Below are positions 1-7,668 of a DNA stretch of 64,000 nucleotides, one piece after another. A program made the translations under genes and the position numbers. The notes under the pieces are model-generated. The model did no database searches. It was not told the origin of the DNA and saw only the letters and a program-made list of their open reading frames with translations. How positions within the stretch are numbered: position 1 is the first letter of the stretch; every line of letters begins with the position of its first letter. This DNA is from Curtobacterium sp. UNCCL20 (lineage in GTDB: Bacteria; Actinomycetota; Actinomycetes; Actinomycetales; Microbacteriaceae), in contig NZ_FNKG01000003.1 in the NCBI RefSeq assembly GCF_900101675.1, forward strand, positions 124,001 to 188,000, written 5' to 3'.

Positions 1-53
1 CCGGCGGACGCGTCTTCGATCCGGCCGAGATGGCGCAGCACCCCTGGGAGTGA
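1..53 (+). CDS. 3' end of a CDS cut by the window edge
   Basis: An open frame enters from the left edge and stops at TGA 51-53; the visible peptide ends in VFDPAEMAQHPWE. Sixteen residues are too few for a family. It is kept because the frame is open and a 42-bp palindrome of the kind found at gene ends elsewhere in the window follows at 121-162. The real product is unknown. Confidence 0.4.
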   Translation, partial: GGRVFDPAEMAQHPWE

Positions 54-120
54 GGCGCGCGGGTCCGGCGTGACGTCGCGTCGGCGACGCGACCGACGCG
101 TCCGGAGACGCGCGACCACC

Positions 121-162
121 GGCCTGGAGGCGCGGGTCGGGCCCGTCACGCGCCTCCCGGCC
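121..162. repeat. 42-bp palindromic element, copy 1
   Basis: Inverted repeat with outer arms GGCCTGGAGGCGCG and CGCGCCTCCCGGCC, one mismatch in the arm. It lies between the end of the partial + strand gene and the Nudix gene on the minus strand, whose stop is 4 nt away. It may act as a bidirectional terminator. See the copies at 4401, 27165, 31792, 43542, 58163 and 61813. Confidence 0.85.
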
Positions 163-166
163 GTCG

Positions 167-775
167 TCAGTCGCGCTGGGTGACCCCGGCGACTCCGGAG
201 TCGCGCTGGGTGACCCCGGCGATCCCGGTGGCCCCGGCGACCCTGGGGACCCCGGTAGCCCCGGCGACCACTGCGCGCAGTCGTGCGGCGAAGCCCGGCG
301 GGACCGCTGCGGGCAGCGCGCCGACCGGGAACCACCGGACGTCGTCGCTCTCGTCACTGACGGTCGTCGACACGGACGGGTCCGCGGTGGCGACGAAGCC
401 GACGTCCCAGTGCGCGGCGCAGGCGAAGCCCCCGTGGAGGTCGTGGCGGTCGAGGTCCGCGACGGCACCGCTGCGGAGCTGGAGGTCGGGGATGCCGGAC
501 TCCTCGCGGGCTTCGCGGCGGGCGGCGTCCGCGAGGTCGTGGTCGTCGGGCTCGAGGTGCCCGCCGAACTGCACCCAGAAGCGGCCCTTGCGGTGCAGGC
601 AGAGGAGCACGTGGGCCAGGTCGGGGGAGAACACGAAGCACGACGCCGTGAGGTGCTCCGGGCCGCCGTCGCGTCGGAGGGCGGCGTCGCCGTGCTGCCG
701 GACGAAGTCGACGAAGCGTGGGGCCTCCGGGGAGGGAGCGGCTGCGAGGGCAGTGGTCACGGCGTCGAGGTGCAC
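167..775 (-). CDS. Nudix hydrolase with repetitive C-terminal tail
   Basis: A 202-aa protein with a Nudix box at about residues 71-95 (GGHLEPDD, then REAREESGI), the one-residue-longer variant of GX5EX7REUXEEXGU. Such enzymes hydrolyse nucleoside diphosphates linked to another moiety and are cytoplasmic; the substrate cannot be told. I chose GTG 775 because GAGGA lies 8 nt upstream; longer frames run into the 71-bp array and are artefacts. The last 30 or so residues are low complexity, with GVAGVTQRD-like units encoded by imperfect DNA repeats at about 175-260, and are probably not part of the fold. Its upstream region starts directly at the tandem array, so its promoter is in or beyond that array. 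Confidence 0.85.
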   Translation of the reverse strand: MHLDAVTTALAAAPSPEAPRFVDFVRQHGDAALRRDGGPEHLTASCFVFSPDLAHVLLCLHRKGRFWVQFGGHLEPDDHDLADAARREAREESGIPDLQLRSGAVADLDRHDLHGGFACAAHWDVGFVATADPSVSTTVSDESDDVRWFPVGALPAAVPPGFAARLRAVVAGATGVPRVAGATGIAGVTQRDSGVAGVTQRD

Positions 776-808
776 CCGGTCATCCTCGCAGGGGCTGCGC
801 GGGTGCGG

Positions 809-1189
809 TGTCGCTCGGTGCGCGCGCATGTGATGCGTGTGCATGTTCCGACGTTCCACCTGTGGATCGACGCGTGGGATGTCGCTCGGTGCGCGCGCAT
901 CCGCTGCGTGGGCATGTTCCGACGTTCCACCTGTCGATCGACGCGTGGGATGTCGCTCGGTGCGCGCGCATCCGCTGCGTGTGCATGTTCCGACGTTCCA
1001 CCTGTCGATCGACGCGTGGGGTGTCGCTCGGTGCGCATGCATCCGCTGCGTGTGCATGTTTCGACGTTCCACCTGTCGATCGACGCGTGGGATGTCGCTC
1101 GGTGCGCATGCATCCGCTGCGTGTGCATGTTTCGACGTTCCACCTGTCGATCGACGCGTGGGATGTCGCTCGGTGCGCGTGCATCCGCC
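809..1189. repeat. 71-bp tandem repeat array (5.4 units)
   Basis: TGTCGCTCGG recurs at 809, 880, 951, 1022, 1093 and 1164, a constant 71-bp period with no spacers. Each unit contains GTTCCACCTGT and the palindrome GTCGATCGAC. The units starting at 1022 and 1093 are almost identical, which suggests recent duplication. Because 71 is not a multiple of three, repeats open all frames and create spurious long ORFs. The array lies between two minus-strand genes, 33 bp upstream of the Nudix start. Confidence 0.95.
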
Positions 1190-1193
1190 GGGC

Positions 1194-1229
1194 CACCCGC
1201 ACCCGCACCCGCACCCGCACCCGCACCCG
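1194..1229. repeat. Hexanucleotide microsatellite (CACCCG)6
   Basis: Six uninterrupted copies of CACCCG directly after the 71-bp array and 12 bp beyond the stop of the M50-like peptidase gene. It is prone to slippage and is intergenic, so it should not alter a protein. Confidence 0.95.
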
Positions 1230-1241
1230 CACATCTGCGCG

Positions 1242-1955
1242 TCAGAACAGCGCCCGCACCCCCGCCACCACGGTGTCCCACACCTCGAGGAGCGGCTCCC
1301 GCGCCAGCCAGACCGCCACGGCGTTGACCGCCACGAACAGCACGAACCACATCGTCGCCGGCACCCGCATCTCGGCCGCGGCGATGTGGAAGTCGGTCTG
1401 CACCCGGGCGCCGGTCAACAGCCACCGGGCCACCTGCACCACCGATCGCAACCCGTCGACCACGAAGAACGCCCCCACTGCGGCGACCACGAGCACGGTC
1501 GTCTCCGAGGGGCGCAGCGCCACCCAGAGCGCGAGCACGTCGAAGCCGACCACGACGAGGAGCCCGAACCAGTTCCGGACGAACGCCAGCGCCACGAGCC
1601 CGATCACCCCGAGCACGGCGACGGGGAGCCACCTCGACCCGTGCAGGACGCCGGTGACGAGGAGGACACCGGCCCAGAGCGGAGCGCTGTAGCCGGCGTA
1701 GAGGTTGAGGATCCGAACGAGCCAGCGGACCCCGCCGGGCACCCGGCCGAGCTGCACCCACGCCTCGCCGGACCCGTCCGGGTGCAGCTCGATGCGCTGG
1801 ATGCGACCGCCGAAGGGGACGACGACGACGGCGTGCCCGACCTCGTGGGCGATCGTCGCGGCGATGCGGGCCACACGACCGACGACCGGCACGAACGGCA
1901 GGACGGCGCCGACGAGGAGCGCGACGAAGACGAGGGACGGGGCTGCGGTGGTCAA
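1242..1955 (-). CDS. M50-like membrane metallopeptidase
   Basis: A 237-aa polytopic membrane protein. The zinc-binding HEVGH motif is at residues 37-41, just after the first hydrophobic segment, and several more membrane segments follow to the C-terminus. This matches the peptidase M50B-like family of intramembrane zinc proteases; the substrate is unknown. The start used is TTG 1955, because no ATG or GTG precedes the first hydrophobic segment; GATCCT 6 nt upstream resembles the leaderless −10 boxes seen elsewhere in the window. The next gene downstream is the Nudix hydrolase on the same strand, 466 bp away across the repeats, so the two are probably separate units. Confidence 0.8.
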   Translation of the reverse strand: MTTAAPSLVFVALLVGAVLPFVPVVGRVARIAATIAHEVGHAVVVVPFGGRIQRIELHPDGSGEAWVQLGRVPGGVRWLVRILNLYAGYSAPLWAGVLLVTGVLHGSRWLPVAVLGVIGLVALAFVRNWFGLLVVVGFDVLALWVALRPSETTVLVVAAVGAFFVVDGLRSVVQVARWLLTGARVQTDFHIAAAEMRVPATMWFVLFVAVNAVAVWLAREPLLEVWDTVVAGVRALF

Positions 1956-1989
1956 GGCACCAGGATCGCAGCCCCGACCGGGGAGAAGC

Positions 1990-2068
1990 CGAAGAACGAG
2001 CAGCCGACGAACGAGCAGCCGACGAACGAGCAGCCGACGAACGAGCAGCCGACGAACGAGCAGCCGAG
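1990..2068. repeat. 15-bp tandem repeats
   Basis: Four perfect units of CAGCCGACGAACGAG at 2001-2060 with degenerate partial units at each end. They fill the gap between the M50-like gene and the small membrane ORF. A plus-strand frame would read EQPTN repeats, but no gene structure supports translation. Confidence 0.9.
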
Positions 2069-2081
2069 GAGCAGGGAGGCC

Positions 2082-2183
2082 CTACTCCAGCAGCGAGGGC
2101 ACCAGCACCGCCGTCACCACGACGATCGTCGCGATGATGGCGAGTGCGGTGAGGACGGCGAGGAACACCGTCAACCGGTTCAT
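2082..2183 (-). CDS. Small single-pass membrane protein (33 aa)
   Basis: A 33-residue ORF starting at ATG 2183, 14 nt after the glmS stop and on the same strand. It has a short polar start (MNR), one continuous hydrophobic helix of about 24 residues and a short tail ending SLLE. The composition is that of a genuine transmembrane helix. The ribosome site is weak (AGG about 10 nt upstream), so translation may depend on coupling to glmS. No family recognised. Confidence 0.5.
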   Translation of the reverse strand: MNRLTVFLAVLTALAIIATIVVVTAVLVPSLLE

Positions 2184-2197
2184 GCGCGTGTGCCTGG

Positions 2198-4012
2198 CTA
2201 TTCGACCGTCACCGACTTGGCGAGGTTCCTCGGCTTGTCCACATCGCAGCCGAGCTGCAGCGCGAGTTCGCGGGCGAGCATCTGCAGGGGCACGACCGCC
2301 TCGAGCGGACCCCAGGGCGCCGTCGCACGACCCCACGCGAGGTCCCCGGCGGCGCGACGGCCGAGCGCGGGGATGTCCGACCCCTCGCCGCCGATGGTGA
2401 TGACGAAGCCGCCGCGTGCCCGGACTTCGGCGATGTTCGCCTGCAGCCGGGGTTCGCCGTGGTCGACGACGACGACCGGCGTGCCCTCGTCGACGAGCGC
2501 GAGCGGCCCGTGCTTGAGCTCGCCGGCCGGGTAGGCCTCCGCCCACCGGTAGCTGAGCTCCTTGAGCTTGAGGGCGCCCTCGGCGGCGTAGGGGAGTCCG
2601 GCGCCCCGGCCGAGGAACAGGAAGCCGGAGGCGTCCTGCACGCTCGACACGAGCAGCGGGATGCGGGCCGCGGCGACGGCGGCGGCGTGCGCGATCCGGG
2701 CGGGCAGGTCGGTGAGCTCGCCGACGAGCGCGGTGGACCGGGCGGCGTCGATCCGGCCGGACGCGACCAGGGCGGAGATCATCGCTGCGACGCCGACGAC
2801 GACCTGCGCGGTGAAGGTCTTCGTCGCGGCGACACCGATCTCCGGGCCGGCGTGGCAGTCGAGGACGGCGTCGGCGCGGCGGGCCAGGGAGGAGTGCACG
2901 TTGTTGGTGAGGGCGAGCACGGGGTGCCGGTCCTCGAACCGGTCGAGGGCACGGAGCACGTCGGCGGTCTCACCGGACTGGCTGATGGCGACGACGAGGG
3001 TGCCCGGGCCGAGGACGGCCTGTTCCGCCTCGCTGGCGACGACGATGTCGGTCGGCACGCCGCCGATGCCGCGGAGCGCCGTGGCGATAACCTGCCCGGC
3101 GTTCAGCGAGGTGCCGCAGGCGACGATCGCGAGCCGGTGGAAGCCGGGGAGCCCGAGGCCGACCCACATGCTGCCGTCGGCGGCGCGGCGGGCGACGCGG
3201 TCGAGGATCGAGGCGACCACCTCGGGCTGCTCCTCGATCTCCTTCGCCATGTGGTCCGGGTGGTCGCCGAGGTCGAGCGCGGTCGCGGCGAACGGCGAGG
3301 GCGTCGGGAACGGCACCGGCACGGTGACCCCGGCGGAGGACCAGGTCCAGGCCTCGCCGAGCTCGACGACGTCGCCGTCGCGGAGCGCCACGAACGTCTC
3401 GCACCACTCGGCGATGGCACCGATGTCGCTGGCGACGAAGTCCCCGCGGGCGGACCGGGCGACCACCAGCGGGGAGCGCTCGGCAGCGACGACCATGCGA
3501 CCGTCACGGGCGTCGAGGACGACGATCGCCCACGACCCCTCGAGCTGCGCGGTGGCGATCTGCACGGCGAGCATGAGGTCGGGGTCGACGGCCAGCGCCC
3601 GTTCGACGAGGTGCGCGATGACCTCGGAGTCGACGTCGGACGAGAACACGTGGCCCTGGCGTTCGAGGGTGGCGCGCAGCCGGTCCGCGTTCTCGATGAT
3701 GCCGTTGTGGACGATGCTGATCCGACCGGTGCAGTCGGCGTGCGGGTGGGCGTTCGCCTCGCGGACGACGCCGTGCGTGGCCCACCGGGTGTGCCCGATG
3801 CCGACGCCGGTGAGCGCGTCACCGGAGCGGGCGGCGACCAGCGTGCGGAGGTCTCCGACGCGGGACACCGACCGGAGGGTCTCGGTCCCCCCGGAAGCGG
3901 TCCGGACGGCGACGCCTGCGGAGTCGTACCCGCGGTACTCGAGCCGTTCCAGGCCGTCGAGCAGGTAGGGCGTCGCGTCGTCGGAGACGCGGGCCGCGAT
4001 GATGCCGCACAT
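2198..4012 (-). CDS. glmS: Glutamine--fructose-6-phosphate aminotransferase (isomerizing)
   Basis: Makes glucosamine-6-phosphate from fructose-6-phosphate and glutamine, the first step to UDP-GlcNAc for peptidoglycan. 604 aa, the normal length. The protein must begin MCGIIAAR because Cys2 is the glutaminase nucleophile; this sets ATG 4012, preceded by AAGGGA at 6 nt. The N-terminal class II amidotransferase domain covers about residues 2-215 and contains LEYRGYDSAGVA and GHTRWATHG. Two SIS sugar-isomerase domains follow, with CGTSLNAG in the first, and the C-terminus ends in the expected KPRNLAKSVTVE. No glmS ribozyme is apparent in the 388-bp leader, as expected outside Firmicutes. Confidence 0.97.
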   Translation of the reverse strand: MCGIIAARVSDDATPYLLDGLERLEYRGYDSAGVAVRTASGGTETLRSVSRVGDLRTLVAARSGDALTGVGIGHTRWATHGVVREANAHPHADCTGRISIVHNGIIENADRLRATLERQGHVFSSDVDSEVIAHLVERALAVDPDLMLAVQIATAQLEGSWAIVVLDARDGRMVVAAERSPLVVARSARGDFVASDIGAIAEWCETFVALRDGDVVELGEAWTWSSAGVTVPVPFPTPSPFAATALDLGDHPDHMAKEIEEQPEVVASILDRVARRAADGSMWVGLGLPGFHRLAIVACGTSLNAGQVIATALRGIGGVPTDIVVASEAEQAVLGPGTLVVAISQSGETADVLRALDRFEDRHPVLALTNNVHSSLARRADAVLDCHAGPEIGVAATKTFTAQVVVGVAAMISALVASGRIDAARSTALVGELTDLPARIAHAAAVAAARIPLLVSSVQDASGFLFLGRGAGLPYAAEGALKLKELSYRWAEAYPAGELKHGPLALVDEGTPVVVVDHGEPRLQANIAEVRARGGFVITIGGEGSDIPALGRRAAGDLAWGRATAPWGPLEAVVPLQMLARELALQLGCDVDKPRNLAKSVTVE

Positions 4013-4400
4013 CTGGTGTCCCTTCGGGTGGGCCAGCAGCGTCAGGCGCTGGGATGGTGCTTCGGAGTTCGGGGGAGTGGTGCGGGGTGGTGCGGCACCG
4101 ACCGCCGTCGGGTCTGCCGCGCGTCCGGTCCGACGGCCCGGAGCCGCCGCCCGTCCTCGGATCAGGCGAGGACGGACGACGACGTCCGTGGGCCGACGGT
4201 TCGGGTACCGGACGGGGTACCACGGGCTGCCCCCTGGGTTGGGGGACGGCGGTCGGTGCAGGAGAAGCCTCGCCCGGCCTGTTCGGCACGGCAACAGTCG
4301 CCCGTCGCTCTTGCGGTTCCCCGCGTGCGGGGTGCGATCCGCTGCGGGCGCGTGCGGACTCCCGCAAGCGGCCTGCGGGGGTGGACGGTGACGACGAAAC
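4013..4400. other. Intergenic region upstream of glmS
   Basis: 388 bp between the glmS start and the palindrome that follows the LuxR-type gene. I see no conserved small gene, tRNA or recognisable riboswitch. It must contain the glmS promoter, but no −10/−35 pair stands out. Confidence 0.6.
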
Positions 4401-4442
4401 GGACTGGAGGCACGGTGCCAGCTGGCACCGTGCCTCCAGTCC
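4401..4442. repeat. 42-bp palindromic element, copy 2 (perfect)
   Basis: A perfect 42-bp palindrome with outer arms GGACTGGAGGCACGGTGCCA. The T/A pair at position 20/23 and the A/T change at position 3/40 relative to other copies are compensated on the opposite arm. It begins 20 nt after the stop of the LuxR-type gene and is a good terminator candidate for it, though it has no T-tract. Confidence 0.9.
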
Positions 4443-4462
4443 GTCGTGGAGTCGTGTTCAGG

Positions 4463-7159
4463 TCACGTGAGGAGCGCGACCAGGTGGGACCGCGAACGCG
4501 CGCCCACCTTGCGGTAGATCTGCGTCAGCCGCAGCTCCACCGTCCGCTGCGACATGAACAGCGACGAGGCGATCTCGCGGTTGCGGTAGCCCTCCGTCAC
4601 CTTCTGCACGACGGCGCGCTCCTCCGCGGTGAGCGAGGTGAGCACCGCCGAGGCGTCGGGTGCGCTGCGGGGCGTGCCCGGGATCGACGTCGACAGCATC
4701 GGCGCGGACCGGAGCGGCGACTGCGTACCGAACGCGGGCATCGCCACCGTCGCGGCCGGCGTGGCGAGCGGACGCCGGAGCCCCGCTGCCTCGTACGCCG
4801 CTGCGGCCGCCGCACCGAGGCGCGGACGCTCCGTGGGGCTCCCGACGGCCGCGAGGGCCGCGAGGGTCCGTGCCCGTTCGAACTGCGAGTCGTGCGGCTG
4901 GAAGAGCTCCAGCGCGCGGCGACGAGCCGTCTCACGGGTGGTGTCGTCGGCGACGAGCGCCAGGCTGCGGGCCAGCACGAGCGCGCCCCAGCGGGACGGC
5001 CGTGCGTGGTGGTCCGCAGCGAGCCGCGCGGTGACGCCGCGGGCGTCGTCCTGCCGGCCGAGGCGCGTGTACGCCTCCACCAGGTCGCCCAGGTGCCGGA
5101 GCACCGCCGGGTTCCGGAGGGACCGGCCGATGGCGTCCGCGGCCTCAAGGGACACCGCAGCCTCCTCGATCCGCCCGTCGAGCAGCAGGACCCGGCCGCG
5201 CAGGGCGTGCAGCTTGGCGGTCGCACCCCACAGACGACTCGTCGAGCGCTGCGCCAGGCAGCGGTCGAGGACCTCCAGGGCCTCGGGGGAGCGCCCCTCG
5301 GCGAAGTGCCGCCACGCGATCGCGATCGCACGGGACGGCTCACGGAGCCGCTCGACGACCGACGAACCGGCCTCCCACACGTCGATCGCACGGAGCGCCT
5401 GCCGGAAGTTCCCGGCGCGCACCTCGTTCTCGGCGGTCAGGTAGCGGGCCGCTTCGGTCCACACCGGTTGCGCCTCCTGTCCCCGTGCGAGGACGAGGGC
5501 GAAGACCCGGCGTGCACTGCGGTACCGCTCGGCGATGCTCAGCGCGTGGGCGAGGAGCAGCAGCGACGGGTCGGACATGCCGACGAGCGTCGTGGTCGAC
5601 AGGCCGTCGTGCAGCTCCGAGTCCGCCGGCAGGGTCCCGTCGACGGCGGCGATGAGCTCGCGAGCCGTCGTCGTGATCTCCACCGTGTGCGGGGACGCCG
5701 ACCGCCGGAGCGGTTCAGCCCGGTTCAGGAAGTCCTTCGCCTGGTCGAGTTCCCACGCTTCGGCACGGAACGACGCGACCATCGCGAGGAGCCCCGCGAC
5801 CGCGTCCGCCTCGTCGGCGTCAGCCGGGTCGACCGGCACGAGGAGCTCGTCCGCGTGCACGGCGTCGCCGCTGAGGTACTGCACCGAGTACTCCAGACGG
5901 AGCCGACGGGTCTCGTCGGGCATCGTCCGGAACGGCCGGATCGCCGCGAGGTACCGCGCAGCGAAGCCGAGCAGCCGGTTCGCGAGGAGGACCTCCGCGA
6001 CGCCCAGGAGCGCCGCGTGCTCGTCCTCGGTGCCGCCACCGATGAGGAGTGCACGCTCGGTGAGGACGATCGCCGCCTGCGCGTTGCCGTCCGCCACGTA
6101 CGATCGAGCAGCACGCAGCAGGGCGACCACGTCGGGGACGTCGTCGACGAAGCTGCGGTGCCACGCCGCTGCACGCGGGTCGTTCTCCGCGCTCGCCGTG
6201 GCGAGCTCGGTGTGGGCGGCGCGACGATCGCGTGCCGGCATCCGCCAGTAGAGCGCGGAGCGGACGAGCGGGTCACGGACACTGACGGTCTGCCCCTTGA
6301 CGGACGTGAGTCCGGCATCGGCGAGGTCGTCGAGCTCGTCACGGTCCCACCCGGCGGTCTTCGCCACGGGGACGAGTGCCAGTCGTGCGAGGACGTCCAG
6401 ATCGCGTCCCGCGACGGAGCCGAGCGCCAGGGCCGCGATGGCCTCGGTGGTCGGCGTGGGGCGGAGCGGCAGCACGAGCGGCTCGGAGCCGTTCAACTGT
6501 TCGCGGCTGAGCACGGCGAGCTGCTCCTGCAGCGCGCCGGGGTTGCCGCCGGTCTCCTCGGCGAGGACGGCGAGGACGCCGTCGTTCGCTTCTTCGGGGG
6601 CCATGGCACGGGCGAGCACGAGTGCCTCGTCCGCGGGCAGCGGTTCGATCCGGAGCATCGGCAGGGCCGCGAGCGGACCGTCCGACGGCACGGTGCGGAC
6701 CGTCGCCACGACACGCAGTGCGGTGCCGGCGAGCCGGCTCGCCACGAACGCGATGAGCTCCTGGCTCTCCACGTCCATGCGGTCGAGGTCGTCGATCAGC
6801 ACGAGCGTCGGCGGCAGGGTGAGTGCGTGCACGGCGTCCAGGAAGTCGTGCGCCGCGGCGAGCCCCGGCGTCTGCCGGTCCGTGGGCGCGTTCCCCTGGA
6901 GGAGGTGCGCGATGTGCGCCGTCGCCCGGGGGTCGTCGAGTGCGGTGAAGAGCGAGGTCACGCCGGCCAGTGGCCAGTGGGACTCGCTCCCGTTCACACC
7001 GACGCGGACGACGGGGAGGGAGACGCGGTTCGAGACCGCGTCGAGGACGCTGCTGCGTCCGGAACCAGGGTCGCCGACGACGACCATCGCTGACTCACGA
7101 GGGAGTACAGCAAGGGTCGCGATCCGGTCGACCTCGAGACGGCGACCGGTGAGTCCCAT
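4463..7159 (-). CDS. Large LuxR-family (LAL-type) ATP-binding transcriptional regulator
   Basis: An 898-aa cytoplasmic regulator with the LAL layout: N-terminal P-loop ATPase, a long helical repeat middle (about 300-800) and a C-terminal LuxR helix-turn-helix at about 838-898 (SLTAEERAVVQKV, YRNREIASSLFMSQRTVE). Walker B is clear (LVLIDDLDRM, about 119-128). The P-loop is GDPGSGRSS at 29-37, with arginine where the invariant Walker A lysine should be, so ATP hydrolysis may be weak or lost. ATG 7159 has GGAGG 9 nt upstream. Its target is unknown; a drug-efflux MFS is encoded divergently 509 bp away. Confidence 0.9.
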   Translation of the reverse strand: MGLTGRRLEVDRIATLAVLPRESAMVVVGDPGSGRSSVLDAVSNRVSLPVVRVGVNGSESHWPLAGVTSLFTALDDPRATAHIAHLLQGNAPTDRQTPGLAAAHDFLDAVHALTLPPTLVLIDDLDRMDVESQELIAFVASRLAGTALRVVATVRTVPSDGPLAALPMLRIEPLPADEALVLARAMAPEEANDGVLAVLAEETGGNPGALQEQLAVLSREQLNGSEPLVLPLRPTPTTEAIAALALGSVAGRDLDVLARLALVPVAKTAGWDRDELDDLADAGLTSVKGQTVSVRDPLVRSALYWRMPARDRRAAHTELATASAENDPRAAAWHRSFVDDVPDVVALLRAARSYVADGNAQAAIVLTERALLIGGGTEDEHAALLGVAEVLLANRLLGFAARYLAAIRPFRTMPDETRRLRLEYSVQYLSGDAVHADELLVPVDPADADEADAVAGLLAMVASFRAEAWELDQAKDFLNRAEPLRRSASPHTVEITTTARELIAAVDGTLPADSELHDGLSTTTLVGMSDPSLLLLAHALSIAERYRSARRVFALVLARGQEAQPVWTEAARYLTAENEVRAGNFRQALRAIDVWEAGSSVVERLREPSRAIAIAWRHFAEGRSPEALEVLDRCLAQRSTSRLWGATAKLHALRGRVLLLDGRIEEAAVSLEAADAIGRSLRNPAVLRHLGDLVEAYTRLGRQDDARGVTARLAADHHARPSRWGALVLARSLALVADDTTRETARRRALELFQPHDSQFERARTLAALAAVGSPTERPRLGAAAAAAYEAAGLRRPLATPAATVAMPAFGTQSPLRSAPMLSTSIPGTPRSAPDASAVLTSLTAEERAVVQKVTEGYRNREIASSLFMSQRTVELRLTQIYRKVGARSRSHLVALLT

Positions 7160-7668
7160 GACTCACCGGCCTCCGGGCCCGGAAGCGGATGCGGCGAAGG
7201 AGGAGAGCCGGACTGCGGCGCGGCCGTTGGGCACGCGGAGGACCGGACGAGAAGCGGCGAGGGTACGCGCGCCAGAACGGGTTTCGGATTCGGAATGCGG
7301 ATGACGAGTGAGGGTGCACTCGGTTCCGCTCGGGAACGATGAAGTCATCGTCTGTATCACCCCTCGGGTTAGGGTCTTCGGACGAAGCACGACGGGTCTG
7401 ACTCTGTTCCGGATCTAGGGAATCCGAGACGTTTCCTGACCTGCCGCCTGCTTGCACGATAACTCAGGTTCTGACCCGGATGGCCGCTCTCCGCAATCTG
7501 ATCCGCCCCCCGCCTGACCCCAGTCCGGGGGGCCATGTGCCCCCCTCGGGGGTGGTTCCGGGGATTCTCCGCCCAGCCGTGGTCGTTGTCGCGATCCACC
7601 GTGGTACGAAATCGGGGTACAGGTCGGTTCCGAGGCGACCCGTCCGGAACGGTGTACCACGGTGGGTG
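7160..7668. other. Divergent intergenic region between LuxR-type gene and MFS
   Basis: 509 bp. It holds a GC hairpin at 7527-7545 (GGGGGGC, 5-nt loop, GCCCCCC) immediately followed by a second one (CCCCCTCGGGGG), and the 12-bp inverted repeat just before the MFS gene described separately. No gene is convincing here; the long frames are extensions of the MFS frame without a ribosome site. Confidence 0.6.
7596..7665. promoter_or_regulatory. Candidate operator pair upstream of the efflux MFS
   Basis: CCACCGTGGTAC at 7596-7607 and its exact inverse GTACCACGGTGG at 7654-7665, ending 3 nt before the MFS start codon. Perfect 12-bp arms 46 bp apart suggest two sites for a dimeric repressor or a looped complex covering the promoter and start. 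No TetR or MarR gene is adjacent; the divergent LuxR-type protein is the nearest candidate. Confidence 0.5.

Noticed and set aside
809..1189. Possible CRISPR array
   Set aside because: Units are contiguous and 71 bp long with no unique spacers, and no cas gene is in the window.
757..1761. Long reading frames on both strands across the 71-bp array (histidine- and arginine-rich products)
   Set aside because: The period is not a multiple of three, so repeats keep all frames open; the frames have no ribosome site and overlap real genes.
4013..4400. glmS ribozyme upstream of glmS
   Set aside because: No recognisable core; the class is known from Firmicutes and a few others, and I found no matching conserved stem.
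2459..7093. Plus-strand reading frame of over 1500 codons opposite glmS and the LuxR-type gene
   Set aside because: Its product is the Arg/Gly/Asp-rich shadow typical of high-GC antisense frames, and both genes on the other strand have clear family motifs.
7340..7385. Classical −35/−10 promoter for the LuxR-type gene
   Set aside because: Several AT-richer patches exist, but no pair with correct spacing stood out.
7419..7440. Second SigR-type promoter (GGGAAT at 7419)
   Set aside because: The sequence 18 bp downstream is not GTT, and the nearest gene starts over 200 bp away.
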